From Chryseosolibacter sp966095595 (lineage in GTDB: Bacteria > Bacteroidota > Bacteroidia > Cytophagales > Cyclobacteriaceae): a DNA stretch of 20,697 bases. Positions 6,538 to 13,911 of the stretch are shown in pieces. The stretch spans positions 1 to 20,697 of the forward strand of contig CBHTUB010000043.1 of assembly GCA_966095595.1 (NCBI GenBank), read 5' to 3'. Made by a program: the position numbers and the translations under genes. The notes beneath the pieces were generated by a model. That model searched no databases. It was not told where the DNA came from and saw only the letters and a program-made list of their open reading frames with translations. The stretch's first letter is position 1. Each line of letters starts with the position of its first letter.

Positions 6538-8295
6538 TTATTTTTCAAACAATTTGTTCGCCGCAATTAGTTTGGGACCCTCAAGTTTTATCGTTTTAGA
6601 ATTTTCTCTGATAAATGAGTCTTTGCCGACAAAAGAGAGTTGCCCTTGTTTAGGAACTCTCATTCTTAAAACTGTCAAACCCTTATATTCGATTACATCA
6701 AACTGACTTAAAACATGACTTTTAAGTGGTTCAGAAAGATTGGACGACGTGATTTTTCCAAGAAGCTTGTTTACATAATCATCGTAAGAACCCTTAATCA
6801 AAGGTAATTCTCGGTCAATTCCTACGACATACCTTTGATTAATGATTTTATAATCGACTTTGTCTAAGTCCTTTATTCTCTGAGCATCGGACTCTTTGTC
6901 GGCAACGCCAATAAAGACAAATCCGTCTGCATCGGGACCAACATTTGCGATTCCACATATTGTCTCTATTATTTCATCGTATAGAGACGTGTTAATCTTT
7001 CGCTTATCAGAAAGATCGTAAAAACCTTGCTTACACTCATACCTGTTCGATTCAATTTTCGCCCTTCTTATGGAGTTTTCAAAATCAAGCGCTAGTCCGG
7101 CGCCATGTTTCAGGACCGGTGGATCTTTTTTCGCGAAGAACTTTTGAATTAAGCCAATGGTAGTATTAATATTTTTTTCGCGGTCCTTTGTTACCGCGTA
7201 ATTGGCCGAGGAAATCATTTTCTTTTGAAGCCCACTCAGTGCGCTAACTATTTTATCGAACTCAGCAGGCGATTTTTCCTCTTTAACAACCAAATGAAAA
7301 AATGCCATAAAGATGGAAAAAAATGACTCCTTGACTGGATTCCGGGATTTGGGGTTCACGGTGTCGATAATCGTTTTTCCTTCTGAGTCGAAGACGTTCT
7401 CAATTATTGAAAAAGTAACTTTGATCTCATGAATCAACCTATCGGAGCCATATTTAATTAGATCCGTATTTAGCTCTTTGTGATCAGAGCTTTCTGGATC
7501 GTATATGGCGTTAAATAAATCCCTACTTTTTGCAATGGGTTCATCCTTAAGTATTGATGCCACAATGTCGAGCATTATTTCTTCGTCTTCGCTGTCGCGT
7601 AATTGCTTTTTCCAAATGATTCCATGTTTACACCAAAAAATGTTCTCAGCAATTAATCCATAGCCAATTTTTTCGCGATTTGAATCAATGCTTATTTCGG
7701 GCATTTCCGATAGGTTCAGAACATCTTCAGAAGAATCTCCTCTTATTTCAGAAGAAAGTTTTCTTATTACATCCGAAAATTTGTCAAGCATGCCCGCCTG
7801 CCTTTTTTCTTGAGGACTTAACTGCTTACCTCCAGAGTTAATTCGCCCGAAGATATCTGTTACTATCTTCTCATCAGCTGATGGATAAACCGTAATTGCT
7901 AATTGATAATCTAAAAAATTTGCGCAGCTTTTTGCATCCAAAAGGGCTTTTTTATCAGTAACCATCTCAAACAATCCTTCATCTGCTGACTGTTTCGCTC
8001 GTGATGACTGCGAAACGTCAAAAAACAAACCTCGGATTGCAAATCGATTTTCGATAAAAGAGATTATAGCATTCATTCGTTGTAATCCATCTATTAGCTC
8101 CAATTTGTTATCCTTTGTCTGTGCTAGCAGGACAAGAGGAATGGGCAGATCTTTAAGTATACTGTCAATCAGAAACTCTTTCTCATCGACGGTCCAAACT
8201 AATTTTCGCTGATATTTTCTGTTTACAAGAAATTTTCCCTCGGCATAAGTCCTATATGCCTCTTGGATGCTCATACCTCTCGGTGTAATGCTCAT
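6538..8295 (-). CDS. DUF262 (GmrSD-N type) - AlbA_2/Schlafen fusion, putative defence protein
   Basis: The 585 residues combine two domains. Residues about 8-200 are DUF262: the entry motif RKYQRKLVWTVDEKEFLIDSIL (26-47) is followed by I-DGLQR (69-73), the NTP-binding or hydrolysis signature (DGQQR in many members), and FGRINSGGKQLSPQEKRQAG (149-168). A mostly helical middle follows. Residues about 410-580 form an AlbA_2/Schlafen-type domain: the YECKQGFYDL strand (419-428), the helix leading to CGIANVGPDADGFVFIGVAD (447-466), and the late FIRENSKTIKL block (561-571). In GmrSD and BrxU, DUF262 senses or hydrolyses NTP and is paired with an HNH nuclease; here no HNH motif is seen, and the AlbA_2 domain takes that place. 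Schlafen-type domains can be RNA or tRNA nucleases, but the AAA ATPase often following AlbA_2 is absent. Base composition is AT-richer than the flanks, which suggests acquisition. A defence role is inferred. Confidence 0.82.
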   Translation of the reverse strand: MSITPRGMSIQEAYRTYAEGKFLVNRKYQRKLVWTVDEKEFLIDSILKDLPIPLVLLAQTKDNKLELIDGLQRMNAIISFIENRFAIRGLFFDVSQSSRAKQSADEGLFEMVTDKKALLDAKSCANFLDYQLAITVYPSADEKIVTDIFGRINSGGKQLSPQEKRQAGMLDKFSDVIRKLSSEIRGDSSEDVLNLSEMPEISIDSNREKIGYGLIAENIFWCKHGIIWKKQLRDSEDEEIMLDIVASILKDEPIAKSRDLFNAIYDPESSDHKELNTDLIKYGSDRLIHEIKVTFSIIENVFDSEGKTIIDTVNPKSRNPVKESFFSIFMAFFHLVVKEEKSPAEFDKIVSALSGLQKKMISSANYAVTKDREKNINTTIGLIQKFFAKKDPPVLKHGAGLALDFENSIRRAKIESNRYECKQGFYDLSDKRKINTSLYDEIIETICGIANVGPDADGFVFIGVADKESDAQRIKDLDKVDYKIINQRYVVGIDRELPLIKGSYDDYVNKLLGKITSSNLSEPLKSHVLSQFDVIEYKGLTVLRMRVPKQGQLSFVGKDSFIRENSKTIKLEGPKLIAANKLFEK

Positions 8296-8328
8296 ATCGA
8301 TGCCTTTATAAAATTGCTGCTCATGGCC

Positions 8329-8336
8329 GAAGATAA
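8329..8336 (-). promoter_or_regulatory. -7 box of the DUF262 fusion gene
   Basis: The minus strand reads TATCTTCG, one base off TAnnTTTG, with TTG 15 nt upstream (a short spacer). The predicted start near 8323 leaves a leader of about 27 nt before ATG 8295. Confidence 0.35.
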
Positions 8337-8425
8337 GAAATTCTTGATATCAACTGGATAAATTTTCCTCCCTCGATTGTACCCGTTAAACAGGACCGAA
8401 GCAATTTTTTGAACCATACAATTTG

Positions 8426-8665
8426 TCACTCAACAACTTCCCTCCACTCGATTTCTACGACATCCAGAAAATTAAAGAGTCCTTCAAGGTCGAAAAGAAT
8501 GGATTGTATGTCTTGAAAATCTTTCCCGTCAGCGTTCTGGAGATATTCAATGAACATATTTCTGAGATTCTTATTTACTCGCCTTGCCGGATGATATTTC
8601 AGAAATTTTGCAAGGGCGTCTCTAAGAGTAGGAGACAGGATAGGTGACGTTTCCGGTGAATTCAT
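8426..8665 (-). CDS. Small hypothetical protein (79 aa)
   Basis: I do not recognise a named family. The product is acidic and helical, with a proline-rich start (SPETSPILSP), a basic centre (PARRVNKNLRNMF) and a hydrophobic, acidic end (LFDLEGLFNFLDVVEIEW). There is no signal peptide or membrane segment. The composition looks like a real cytoplasmic protein and its ATG (8663-8665) opens a clean frame. It lies 130 bp upstream of the DUF262 fusion gene on the same strand, with a separate promoter candidate in between. It could be a partner of that gene or an unrelated passenger. A plus-strand frame over the same bases is less protein-like. Confidence 0.55.
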   Translation of the reverse strand: MNSPETSPILSPTLRDALAKFLKYHPARRVNKNLRNMFIEYLQNADGKDFQDIQSILFDLEGLFNFLDVVEIEWREVVE

Positions 8666-8748
8666 GTTGAGAGTGTTTAGTTACTACATGTTGTTGCTTA
8701 AAGATCAGACTGAATTCGTTTCGTTCTACAACCAACTTTAGTAGCTGA

Positions 8749-8958
8749 GCAAGAAAAAAGTTAAAAGCCTTCGGCGCTCATTTTAAGAAGCTATGTCTAT
8801 CAAAAGGCCTGACTCAGGAACAACTGGCAGACCGCGCTGGTGTTTCAGAGAATACTATTGTCACGTTAGAAGGAGGGAAGCTCAATACAACAATCGCCAC
8901 GTGTTTCGAGAGCGCGAAAATGCTTGGCGTTTCGTCACGGGATCTGTTCGATTTTTAA
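8749..8958 (+). pseudogene. XRE-type helix-turn-helix gene without a start (relic 1)
   Basis: The frame after TGA (8746-8748) reads an almost complete XRE DNA-binding domain: FGAHFKKLCLSKGLTQEQLA, then DRAGVSENTIVTLEGGKLNT, ending SSRDLFDF and TAA at 8956-8958. This C-terminal form is that of small single-domain XRE regulators. No ATG, GTG or TTG occurs in frame before the HTH, so the 5' end is lost or shifted. A second, more decayed copy of its recognition-helix DNA is at 9591-9691. The protein part is well preserved, so the loss looks recent. A non-standard start is the alternative. Confidence 0.65.
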
Positions 8959-9041
8959 ATTACATGCCCCTTCGAACCTCATAGTTCGGGAGACCAGTGA
9001 CGCTGAGAAGGATATTCATTGTCGCACACTTGCAGAGTTGT

Positions 9042-9182
9042 TTAATGGAATTTCCTGAGCCCAGGCCCGTTTGAATTATCGTGATTCTTTGCGAGCCAGG
9101 TTTCGAATGCTTTGGTAGTTTTAAATTCGATTGTTGGAAGAGCATTTAATTTAGTAATGTGAATGATGGCCTCTTTTCCGTT
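9042..9182 (-). pseudogene. YdeI/OmpD-associated family relic (N-terminal piece)
   Basis: On the minus strand 46 codons without a start read ALPTIEFKTTKAFETWLAKN followed by HDNSNGPGLRKFH and TAA. This matches the N-terminus of YdeI/OmpD-associated (DUF1801-neighbour) proteins, which begin with a short strand, F-x-x-AxxFxxWLxxNH and a DSNG turn before the family's W-L-x-x-x-K motif. The full family is roughly 190 residues, so most of the gene is gone. No ATG precedes it and the next 100 bp downstream has stops in this frame. A competing 61-codon frame over the same DNA makes no sensible protein. Confidence 0.6.
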
Positions 9183-9219
9183 CTATATGCACAGTTGTAT
9201 GCAATTGGCCCACGCGACT

Positions 9220-9534
9220 TCACCATTTTAATTTTCCCGGGTCTTTTGATATATCCTCGATAAACCGCGTTTCCCACTTGTCCAACGGAATAGCTATTTC
9301 CTCTTGCTCATCATCGAACATAATCCATCTTCTGGTTTGATTCGAAAGACTTCTCAATTCGTCAATTTCCTCTTTCGTTATTTTGTCATGTCCAAAGTCA
9401 CGGGGTCCGGAAATAACAGCGTCCCACAAAATATACTCTGTGTCTGTCATCCAGACAGCGCTATAACATTTCTCTGAGATTTCACTCATCAAGTCGGCTA
9501 GTCGTCTTTCGTCCCTGGTTAAATCCTTTCTCAT
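9220..9534 (-). CDS. Small hypothetical acidic protein (104 aa)
   Basis: I recognise no named domain. The product is acidic and cytoplasmic, with a helical start (RDERRLADLMSEISEKCYSA), then aromatic stretches (WMTDTEYILWDAV), a KITKEEIDELRSLS helix, and a two-strand part ending in WIMFDDEQEEIAIPLDKWE. The latter pattern, with a plain acidic strand and a closing W, is seen in small immunity-type and orphan proteins, but that is only a resemblance. The ATG at 9532-9534 is followed by a clean frame. Upstream on the minus strand is TATATTCG (9558-9565), a near-match to a -7 box, within a module also found before the lipoprotein gene at 11357. Confidence 0.65.
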   Translation of the reverse strand: MRKDLTRDERRLADLMSEISEKCYSAVWMTDTEYILWDAVISGPRDFGHDKITKEEIDELRSLSNQTRRWIMFDDEQEEIAIPLDKWETRFIEDISKDPGKLKW

Positions 9535-9590
9535 TGCTGGCTATTGGCGCTAACGTCCGAATATAGGGATTTTCCGATATCACTTGTAGC

Positions 9591-9691
9591 TAACTGGCAT
9601 GATTACCCGGCATGGTCTTTCCACTGTTTCAGAGAATACCATGTCCACGTTAGAAGGGTGCGCCCCAAAGGCCAGGTTAAATATTGGATAG
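9591..9691 (+). pseudogene. Second XRE-type HTH relic
   Basis: DNA here repeats the recognition-helix part of relic 1. From tgtttcagagaatac on, 33 bases match 8846-8880 with about four differences, and an upstream aactggca is shared. An insertion of about 11 nt separates the two shared blocks. A short frame from ATG 9599 reads GLSTVSENTMSTLEG and then stops at 9689-9691. It is a fragment with no full HTH. Confidence 0.55.
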
Positions 9692-9723
9692 TCCGTACGC
9701 TCCTGGCTAATTGCCCATCTTTC

Positions 9724-10035
9724 CTAAAATTCTTTCTGGTTCGCAGCAATTAACACTAATACCGAATGAATTAAAATAACAATCCCAGTTGCCAGAAACT
9801 GTTGCGATTTACTTTTTCCGAGATCAATTATCAGCCCATACAATGGAAACTGGCCAAGCAGGACAATCCAAACTAGCGGCCCGCCACCGCTTTTAAAAAC
9901 GTCAAAAAGAAAAAAGGTTGGATAACACAACAATGTCGGAAGCGGCGTTCCGTGTCCGCCGCCTGCTGTTACAATTGAGACCAACATGATCGGAAGAGTC
10001 AGTATTGCCAGTCGTAACGTCCACTTGTATTTCAT
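9724..10035 (-). CDS. Small membrane protein (103 aa), unknown function
   Basis: The product has three likely membrane segments: about residues 8-24, 52-72 (LVWIVLLGQFPLYGLII) and 82-98 (ATGIVILIHSVLVLIAA). After the first is a GGGHGTPLP loop, a glycine-histidine motif that recurs in small Bacteroidota membrane proteins of unknown function. The N-terminus MKYKWTLRL is basic, which places it inside. The start ATG is at 10033-10035. It is 68 bp after the next gene on the same strand, so the two may share a transcript. Function cannot be assigned. Confidence 0.65.
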   Translation of the reverse strand: MKYKWTLRLAILTLPIMLVSIVTAGGGHGTPLPTLLCYPTFFLFDVFKSGGGPLVWIVLLGQFPLYGLIIDLGKSKSQQFLATGIVILIHSVLVLIAANQKEF

Positions 10036-10103
10036 TCGTAAATTTCCTGGGTAATGAGTCTATTTTATACACAATTTCCGGTACAGTACTTTGTCGCGAT
10101 ACG

Positions 10104-10559
10104 TCAACTATAATCTTTGATTTCCAAGCCCAGCTTTGAACCAACTTTCTGCAGGCGTTTTAAAACCCAGTCTTTCGATGAGCTATCTCCGATCAATATC
10201 TTTTCCTCATCGCTGAATTTTATATAGCCATTAAAGTGCGTGCCTGTTACGTAATGATTTTTATAGGTCTGTCCATACACCTGAGTTTTCTTTGACCTGG
10301 TCAGATAGAGATACTGTATTTGATTGAATTTGATTTTCTGTCCCGATCTTAAACCGAGGATCCAGACATATTCCCGGTAATACTTCTTGTCCAGATTGAT
10401 TTCCAACCGGTATTGTGTTGTGACCAGAATTAGTCCGACCAGGAATAGTCCGATGGAAAGAAGTGTTTTTTCGGCTATACCGAATACGCTACCAATCATC
10501 AGTCCAACACCGAGGACCGCGAAGAAAAACGGTAGATAGTTTTTTATTTTAAAATCCAT
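10104..10559 (-). CDS. Membrane protein with two N-terminal TM segments and a PH-like tail
   Basis: The 151 residues begin with a hydrophobic hairpin: YLPFFFAVLGVGLMIGSVFG (8-27) and TLLSIGLFLVGLILVTT (32-48). The rest is soluble and beta-rich with alternating polar and hydrophobic residues (KKYYREYVWILGLRSGQKIK; FNQIQYLYLTRSKKT). Two TM segments followed by such a strand set is the plan of small bacterial PH-like (YdbS/DUF-type) proteins, but I cannot name the family. It lies 68 bp before the membrane protein gene at 10035 on the same strand. No promoter box is obvious. Confidence 0.65.
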   Translation of the reverse strand: MDFKIKNYLPFFFAVLGVGLMIGSVFGIAEKTLLSIGLFLVGLILVTTQYRLEINLDKKYYREYVWILGLRSGQKIKFNQIQYLYLTRSKKTQVYGQTYKNHYVTGTHFNGYIKFSDEEKILIGDSSSKDWVLKRLQKVGSKLGLEIKDYS

Positions 10560-10601
10560 GTCTTTTTAATTACCGGGGCCAACGATCCAGCTGTCAATTT
10601 A

Positions 10602-10620
10602 GTGATCTGTATTGGATCAC
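10602..10620. repeat. Small inverted repeat gtgatc-N7-gatcac
   Basis: Perfect 6-bp arms lie in the 153-bp gap between two leftward genes (10560-10712). There is no T-run. It could be an operator or a weak hairpin after the lipoprotein gene; nothing else is clear in this gap. Confidence 0.3.
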
Positions 10621-10712
10621 AAGATTACTATTCTAAAGGCCTCTCCATATCAAAACTCAAACTTCTTCTCACGGGCTACGCCCTGTGCTCGTCGCCGGCC
10701 GTATTGTCCCGA

Positions 10713-11357
10713 TTAAAGCTTTAGCTCTCCACTCCTAAAATACATTTTCATATTGGAGCGTGACTTTTTTCTCGTCCCTTCTTTTCCGTCTATATCCCAC
10801 TGAGAGGAGTAGTAATCTTCACTTTTAAATTCAACGTACCCATAGATTATTTTACCCGAGCCCTTTGTGGGCATCTCTGAAATGATTGCCCTGGTATCGT
10901 GGCATGGCACTTCAAGCCGGTCAATCAGCTCGGTTTTTTCTCCGTAGGCATAGGCCGGGAAATCGTCTGAGCTTAACATGTGATAAACTGTAGCCTTATT
11001 ATTGATGACCTTTATCGCAAAACCGCCTCCTCCGAAAAGTCCGATGGCGCCGTCAATGGTCAGTGTATCGCCTTGCCATACATAGAATGATTTAAAATGT
11101 AGCTCTTCGGGCTTGCCCTGCGTTGAAAGCACCAGACTATCATTCTCGTAAAATTCAAACTCCAGGTTATTTTTAAAGACCTGAAATCCCACATTCGAAC
11201 TATTTATTTCTTCATATTTCCCTGCGCTCCTGAAATGCTTTTCAGCCTCGTCCCTGATTGCAGGATCGATTACAAGTCCGTCTATGGCGCTTGATTTCGT
11301 TTGCTTGCATGAACAGAATGTCGCGAATATCAGGAGTAAACCTATCGGAAACTTCAT
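10713..11357 (-). CDS. Lipoprotein of unknown function (214 aa)
   Basis: A lipoprotein signal peptide begins at ATG 11357: MKFPIGLLLIFATFCSC with Cys17 as the likely lipidated residue, followed by KQTKSS. This decides the start; a longer frame to 11456 adds 33 residues that spoil the signal. The mature part is beta-rich (LEFEFYENDSLVLSTQG; FYVWQGDTLTIDGAIGLFGG) and ends with a basic piece. No known domain is seen. It is probably anchored in the outer or inner membrane. Upstream at 11404-11421 the minus strand has GGAAATTCC-TATATTTCG, the same module as before the gene at 9534. Confidence 0.7.
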   Translation of the reverse strand: MKFPIGLLLIFATFCSCKQTKSSAIDGLVIDPAIRDEAEKHFRSAGKYEEINSSNVGFQVFKNNLEFEFYENDSLVLSTQGKPEELHFKSFYVWQGDTLTIDGAIGLFGGGGFAIKVINNKATVYHMLSSDDFPAYAYGEKTELIDRLEVPCHDTRAIISEMPTKGSGKIIYGYVEFKSEDYYSSQWDIDGKEGTRKKSRSNMKMYFRSGELKL

Positions 11358-11485
11358 TGCTTTATTTGTGTGATCAACTTGCCGGCTCAATGCGGCAGAG
11401 CTTCGAAATATAGGAATTTCCTGTATAGTCCCGTCGTGCGGAATAATCCGAAGCAAACTGGTATCTTAGCTTATCACCGACATGC

Positions 11486-11940
11486 ATGAGTCGCCTCCTT
11501 TCCATCGTTGCATTTCTGATGTCGCTAAACGCGAGCGGACAGTTTATTGTAAAAGACGTTGTTCATGACAACACGGGCGCTCCCATGGCCGGAGTAAACG
11601 TTGTCAACAGATCATTGCGAACGAAATAGACCGGCGATTTTTCGCGCTGGATGTCGGAGGATCGTACAATGAGATGAGCGGGGAGGCGAACAGGGTTTAG
11701 AATCCGGTGATTATTTTTCAGGTGTGATAGGAGTGACAAAGATCTTCAGCTGGTCCAGCGTCTTAAAAAAACTGGGACTTTATGCGAACATGAATTACAA
11801 TCCCGATTGGCGGATGTACGAGATCGGGGCCTACAAGGGATTTTATTTCAAAAAATTTACCGGAATAACCGTAATGGGAAAATATTACAACTATGTCGAT
11901 TTTGAGGGCGTGTTGTTATCGGTCTGGATCAGCATTTTTG
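11486..11940 (+). pseudogene. Decayed outer-membrane protein with CarboxypepD_reg-like N-terminus
   Basis: ATG 11486 starts a signal peptide (LLSIVAFLMSLNASGQ) and a carboxypeptidase-regulatory-like strand set (VHDNTGAPMAGVNVVN), the usual N-terminal module of Bacteroidota outer-membrane proteins. TAG at 11627-11629 cuts it. Another frame then reads FFALDVGGSYNEMSGEANRV up to a second stop, and a third (from about 11710) reads barrel-like sequence: LGLYANMNYNPDWRMYEIGA, then KGFYFKKFTGITVMGKYYNY. Splicing these frames would give one small outer-membrane protein. At least two frame changes and two stops make it a pseudogene unless the assembly is wrong. A further open stretch to 12050 has no clear content. 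Confidence 0.65.
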
Positions 11941-12033
11941 ACACGCGATCATATTGCAAACATCCTAACGTACAAGTTTCCCGAGATCCAACTCTGGGAA
12001 ATTCTCTACCGTTCTGTTCAATCGGGTCACACT

Positions 12034-13149
12034 TTATTGGTGACAGCTGAAGATCTCGTCGTCGTCCGGAAAATAACTTTTTATAATGGAGTAGAGTCTT
12101 GGATCGTAGGTTCTTAGCTCTTCCCTCGTATTTATCTCATTGTGGATAAAATTAGCCGGGATCGCTTCACCGTTCACGTTGAACCAGGATTGCACTCCCT
12201 CTGCAAAATATTCCCAATGATTGGTTGCCGCATAAGTCTCGCTCCAGAGACCGTTTTTCATAGCCTCGTCATACGACTGCTCCAGCGCAGAGTCTATATT
12301 ACGATTGACAAATGCTATTCCCAGCACGTGCATTGTATGGGCAAACTCGTGTACAACATTATCTTCATCGAAGTAAGCATCACTTCCGGCACCGTAACAC
12401 AAAACGTTCTCTTCTCCGCATGTCGTCAGGGGTTTTGCAATTGTAGGTCCCACACCTCTGATCTGATCCCAAAATACTTTAGGGGTTAGGTCTTTGTGCT
12501 CGGGCAGATCTGTAGTTACTTCTGTACTGGCCATGATCACCATCCGCGCGCCTTTGCTGATCATCATGTCGAGTACGTCGCGTCTATATGAATCCATTTT
12601 GTCGATCGTTTTCTGAACATTGTAAAAAGCTTCATCAGGAACTTTTTCAGAGCTTACTATCGGGATACCTGAAGCATTTAAATACTTTTTGTAAAAAGGG
12701 TCCAGCTTTAAAAAAGATGGAAGTGCAGAGACGACGTTATCTGCTGTAGTAAAACTGACTTCATCGCCATAGGTTGTGCCCTCGGCTGTGGTTGCATATG
12801 CCCGCACATAGTATGTCGTGCTATACGAAAGCCCGATCAATCTACAGTCGAAGCTGTCCAGGTCGCCCCATGTAGCCGTTTGTGCATTCGCAGAAATCGT
12901 AGGTGAGGGGTTGGTGCTCCAAACAACACCCCTGGACATTATTGCGCTTCCTACATCTCCGTTAAAGGTTCCTCCTGTCAACGCCGTGGTAGAGGTAATA
13001 TTTGAAATGTCTTTAGTATCAACTGAAAAGTGTGATTCATCTTCCCAATTGTCGCAACTGATGGTTAATAATAATAAAAGGATGTTGAAGATCCATTTGA
13101 CGCAGTTGTAAGAATACTTCTCACCAAGGAATGCCAGAGTTGTTTTCAT
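12034..13149 (-). CDS. Lipoprotein with FN3-like domain and HExxH metallopeptidase motif
   Basis: The 371 residues (ATG 13149) start with a long basic stretch and a lipobox-like end (LLLLLTISC, Cys32), so the protein is likely membrane-anchored and faces outward. Residues about 40-136 look like a fibronectin type III-like domain (TTALTGGTFNGDVGSAIMSR; TTYYVRAYATTAEGTTYGDE). The C-terminal part carries H267-E-F-A-H271, a zinc-peptidase HExxH helix, and 42-46 residues later NHWEYFAEGVQSWF, where E313 or E317 would be the third ligand. This spacing is that of gluzincins and of lethal-factor-like (ATLF) peptidases. No named family is certain. A longer start at 13194 would add 15 residues and does not help the signal. 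The 3' end overlaps the tail of the decayed plus-strand frame. Confidence 0.8.
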   Translation of the reverse strand: MKTTLAFLGEKYSYNCVKWIFNILLLLLTISCDNWEDESHFSVDTKDISNITSTTALTGGTFNGDVGSAIMSRGVVWSTNPSPTISANAQTATWGDLDSFDCRLIGLSYSTTYYVRAYATTAEGTTYGDEVSFTTADNVVSALPSFLKLDPFYKKYLNASGIPIVSSEKVPDEAFYNVQKTIDKMDSYRRDVLDMMISKGARMVIMASTEVTTDLPEHKDLTPKVFWDQIRGVGPTIAKPLTTCGEENVLCYGAGSDAYFDEDNVVHEFAHTMHVLGIAFVNRNIDSALEQSYDEAMKNGLWSETYAATNHWEYFAEGVQSWFNVNGEAIPANFIHNEINTREELRTYDPRLYSIIKSYFPDDDEIFSCHQ

Positions 13150-13455
13150 TTCGGAGTGTATTTTGGATTCGTTTTTTATATGGGTCAATGACAAATCTAA
13201 AGTTTCGATAAATTAACGAAAGAGAAAATTCTCTTCGTACTCTCACCCGTGTAAAATCAGAAATAAATATCAGCGTGGGAGGTTGTGCTGAATATATATT
13301 GCAGCGTGTTATCAAAGTTGACATAAAGATGATGCGGATCGACTCCTGTGTGGTGTATGAGGCTACATACACTTTGTATTCTGTCGGGAGACGCATTAAC
13401 CTCCACGGCACTAAACGGCCACTGGCATACACGTCCTTTCTCATTATCTTTAATC
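13150..13455. other. Intergenic region between divergent genes
   Basis: These 306 bp separate the metallopeptidase lipoprotein (leftward) from the SnoaL-like gene (rightward). They hold one promoter-like box, TATCTTTA at 13445-13452, only 3 nt before the ATG at 13456. I see no convincing -33 partner, RNA gene or repeat. Short frames on both strands do not look protein-like. Confidence 0.5.
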
Positions 13456-13821
13456 ATGCAAACCAGAAAACAAATAGCCACCGACTTCCTCCAGCGCGCA
13501 GCCAGAGGCGATTCACGCAAAGCGTTCGAGCTATACGTCGGAAAAGACTTCAAGCATCACAATGCTTATTTCAAGGGCGATGGACATACGCTCATGGTCG
13601 CCATGGAAGAATCGGCGAAGATCAGTCCGAATAAACTTTTTGAGATTCAACGGGTGCTGGAAGACGGTGACCTCGTGGCGGTGCACTCACACGTACAGCA
13701 GGAGAGGCTGGACATGGCCGTGATGCACATCTTCCGTTTTGTTGGGGACAAGATCGTGGAGCTGTGGGATTTCGGGCAGCAGGTGCCGAAGGATTCTCCG
13801 AATGAGAATGGAATGTTTTAG
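13456..13821 (+). CDS. SnoaL-like / NTF2-like superfamily protein
   Basis: The 121 residues have the NTF2-like cone fold pattern of SnoaL-like proteins: an N-terminal helix (MQTRKQIATDFLQRAARG), a second helix (SRKAFELYVGKDFKHHNAYF) with the paired His typical of the DFxHHNxYF subgroup, a K-G-D turn, AMEESAKISPNK, then four strands (VLEDGDLVAVHSHV, MAVMHIFRFVGDKIVELWDF). Proteins of this type bind small molecules or act as isomerases, hydrolases or cyclases; the substrate is not predictable. The ATG at 13456 is chosen because upstream codons of the frame are not like the family. A TATCTTTA box ends 3 nt before it, so the mRNA may be leaderless. The gene stands alone and converges on hemF. Confidence 0.82.
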   Translation: MQTRKQIATDFLQRAARGDSRKAFELYVGKDFKHHNAYFKGDGHTLMVAMEESAKISPNKLFEIQRVLEDGDLVAVHSHVQQERLDMAVMHIFRFVGDKIVELWDFGQQVPKDSPNENGMF

Positions 13822-13823
13822 AG

Positions 13824-13880
13824 CTTTGTGACCTTCGTGTCTTCTTTGGGATCTCTGTGTCCTGGGATTTTGACGCACAG
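13824..13880. repeat. Intergenic repeat of ctttgtgac-cttcgtgtctt type
   Basis: The stretch gctttgtgaccttcgtgtct and what follows (tctctgtgtcctggg) is a series of near-repeats of the (c)tttgtg/cttcgtg type, a form common between Bacteroidota genes. It has no coding sense in context. Its use is unknown. Confidence 0.45.
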
Positions 13881-13911
13881 AACAACTGGTTGTGATTGGA
13901 TAAGCCTCGGT

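Noticed and set aside
8793..8984. A 63-codon plus frame over the first HTH relic
   Set aside because: It is the wrong frame of relic 1; the neighbouring frame reads a true XRE motif.
9545..10585. Possible integron cassette array (small same-strand genes with taacgtcc or ccaacg near their ends)
   Set aside because: No pair of matching attC arms was found and the gaps hold relic HTH DNA; no integrase in the window.
13257..13553. A 98-codon minus frame before the SnoaL gene
   Set aside because: Overlaps the start of the SnoaL-like gene and has no recognisable content apart from a fair composition at its end.
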